NCBI RefSeq assembly: GCF_001922985.1
Contig: NZ_MRUH01000007.1
Span: 62,001-126,000 of the forward strand
Length of the DNA: 64,000 nt
DNA from: Teredinibacter waterburyi
GTDB taxonomy: Bacteria > Pseudomonadota > Gammaproteobacteria > Pseudomonadales > Cellvibrionaceae
Reading direction: 5' to 3'
Below are positions 63,368-64,000 of the stretch, piece after piece. The position numbers and the translations under genes are program-made. Below the pieces are notes generated by a model. That model worked only from the letters and a program-made list of their open reading frames with translations, had not been told where the DNA came from and ran no database searches. The number at the start of each line of letters is the position of its first letter. Positions within the stretch are counted from its first letter, which is position 1.

Positions 63368-64000
63368 ATGAAGAGTGATTCAGTGGGCCTGTTGGCTCGG
63401 GCAAAAGCTAATCCAGTATTGGCTTCGTTAATTGTGGCGCTAGTCGGATTTACCTGTCTGATCGGTTTCATTATTTTCCAGCTGATCAGTAACGCTGAGC
63501 GAGATCAGCAGTATTTACAGCTGGCTAGTGATTTGCGTGCATCGTCGTTCCGTTTGGCATCGCTCTCGCGTGACGCGACGGCGGGTCAAGGGCAGGCGTT
63601 CTCGCAATTACAAGAAGTTACGGCGAGCATGGAAAATAGTTGGGCGCGTTTGCGCTCTGCCGACAATCAGACCCGTATGGTTTTGTCGGCCGAAGTTGCC
63701 GCTTTTGATGGTGTTTGGTCGCGCGTTAAAAAGCAGTCAAAAGAGATTACCGACAACAAAGATACCATCGTATTCCTACACGACGTGGCGACTACCCTGA
63801 ATGAATCGCTCCCAGAACTTCAGGCTGAACACAACAATATCGTTGAGATTCTGTTAGAAAACCGCGCGCCGTCGGATCAGATTGCAACAGCTCAAATGCA
63901 ATCTTGGCGTGCAGAACGTATTGGACGAAACGTAGATAAGATGTTGCGTGGTGGTGATGACGCCGACCGCGCAGCCGATCAGTTTAATCTTGATGCTAGC
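63368..64000 (+). CDS. pilJ: Type IV pilus methyl-accepting chemotaxis receptor PilJ (3' partial)
   Basis: PilJ is the receptor of the Pil-Chp pathway. The frame from ATG 63368 runs open to the window end: 211 residues are visible. A membrane helix near residues 19-40 (LASLIVALVGFTCLIGFIIF) follows a short basic N-terminus; the remainder is the start of a periplasmic PilJ-type domain with long helices (LASDLRASSFRLASLSRDA, LRSADNQTRMVLSAEVAAF). The signalling domain lies beyond the window. The gene follows pilI by 183 bases, and identification relies mainly on this gene order with pilG, pilH and pilI. Confidence 0.88.
   Translation, partial: MKSDSVGLLARAKANPVLASLIVALVGFTCLIGFIIFQLISNAERDQQYLQLASDLRASSFRLASLSRDATAGQGQAFSQLQEVTASMENSWARLRSADNQTRMVLSAEVAAFDGVWSRVKKQSKEITDNKDTIVFLHDVATTLNESLPELQAEHNNIVEILLENRAPSDQIATAQMQSWRAERIGRNVDKMLRGGDDADRAADQFNLDAS

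Overview
The window reads as chromosomal core genome of a gammaproteobacterium related to Pseudomonas but not a Pseudomonas itself, most likely a marine Cellvibrionales-type organism. This rests on gene order: several blocks match Pseudomonas aeruginosa arrangements as I remember them, namely cyaA-lptM-lysA-dapF-DUF484, sutA near glnK/amtB, sfsA/dksA/gluQ/small protein/cbrA/cbrB, and rdgB-DUF4426-metW-metX-yggT-proC-yggS/pilT-pilU/ruvX-yqgE-tonB-gshB/pilG-pilH-pilI-pilJ. Other content differs from Pseudomonas. I see no rRNA, tRNA, insertion sequence, prophage or CRISPR array. Coding density is high and most genes sit in short operons.

Layout. 1-5.6 kb: urtABCDE, a urea ABC importer (urtA cut by the window edge). 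5.6-12.1 kb: a TRAP solute-binding protein, uvrD, an MFS exporter, a dicarboxylate/amino-acid symporter and an HU protein. 12.4-16.7 kb: ubiA, phoB-phoR behind a PHO-box-like site, and a FemAB/GNAT-like protein. 17-20.7 kb: a nitrogen module of a TorF-type porin, glnK, amtB and a second glnK, with a sigma-54-like promoter in front of the porin, followed by an RNA-polymerase-binding SutA homologue. 20.8-27 kb (minus): DUF484, dapF, lysA, lptM lipoprotein, cyaA. 27-31.4 kb: coaD, rsmD, then ftsY-ftsE-ftsX.

31.4-39.4 kb: a degenerate PilZ protein, the CbrB/CbrA-type two-component system, a small membrane protein, gluQ, dksA and sfsA. 39.4-43.7 kb is the most accessory-looking stretch: Rieske protein, TfoX-C protein, M15 peptidase, HAD phosphatase, two uncharacterised genes and a 570-base gap with a structured element. 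43.7-46.5 kb: divergent soluble and membrane pyrophosphatases. 46.5-50.8 kb: an HExxH protein, hemW and a TraF-like outer-membrane protein. 50.8-56.1 kb (minus): rdgB, DUF4426, metW, metX, yggT, proC, yggS. 56.2-64 kb: pilT-pilU, then ruvX-yqgE-tonB-gshB on the minus strand, then pilG-pilH-pilI-pilJ (pilJ cut by the right edge).

Together the genes cover nutrient acquisition and its control (urea, ammonium, phosphate, carbon/nitrogen balance through CbrAB), amino-acid biosynthesis (lysine, methionine, proline), cell division and type IV pilus motility. No complete new system is obvious. The best leads are the nitrogen module's regulation, a three-copy palindromic repeat between cbrA and cbrB, a repeat-containing uncharacterised protein, a putative zinc peptidase and a small structured intergenic element.
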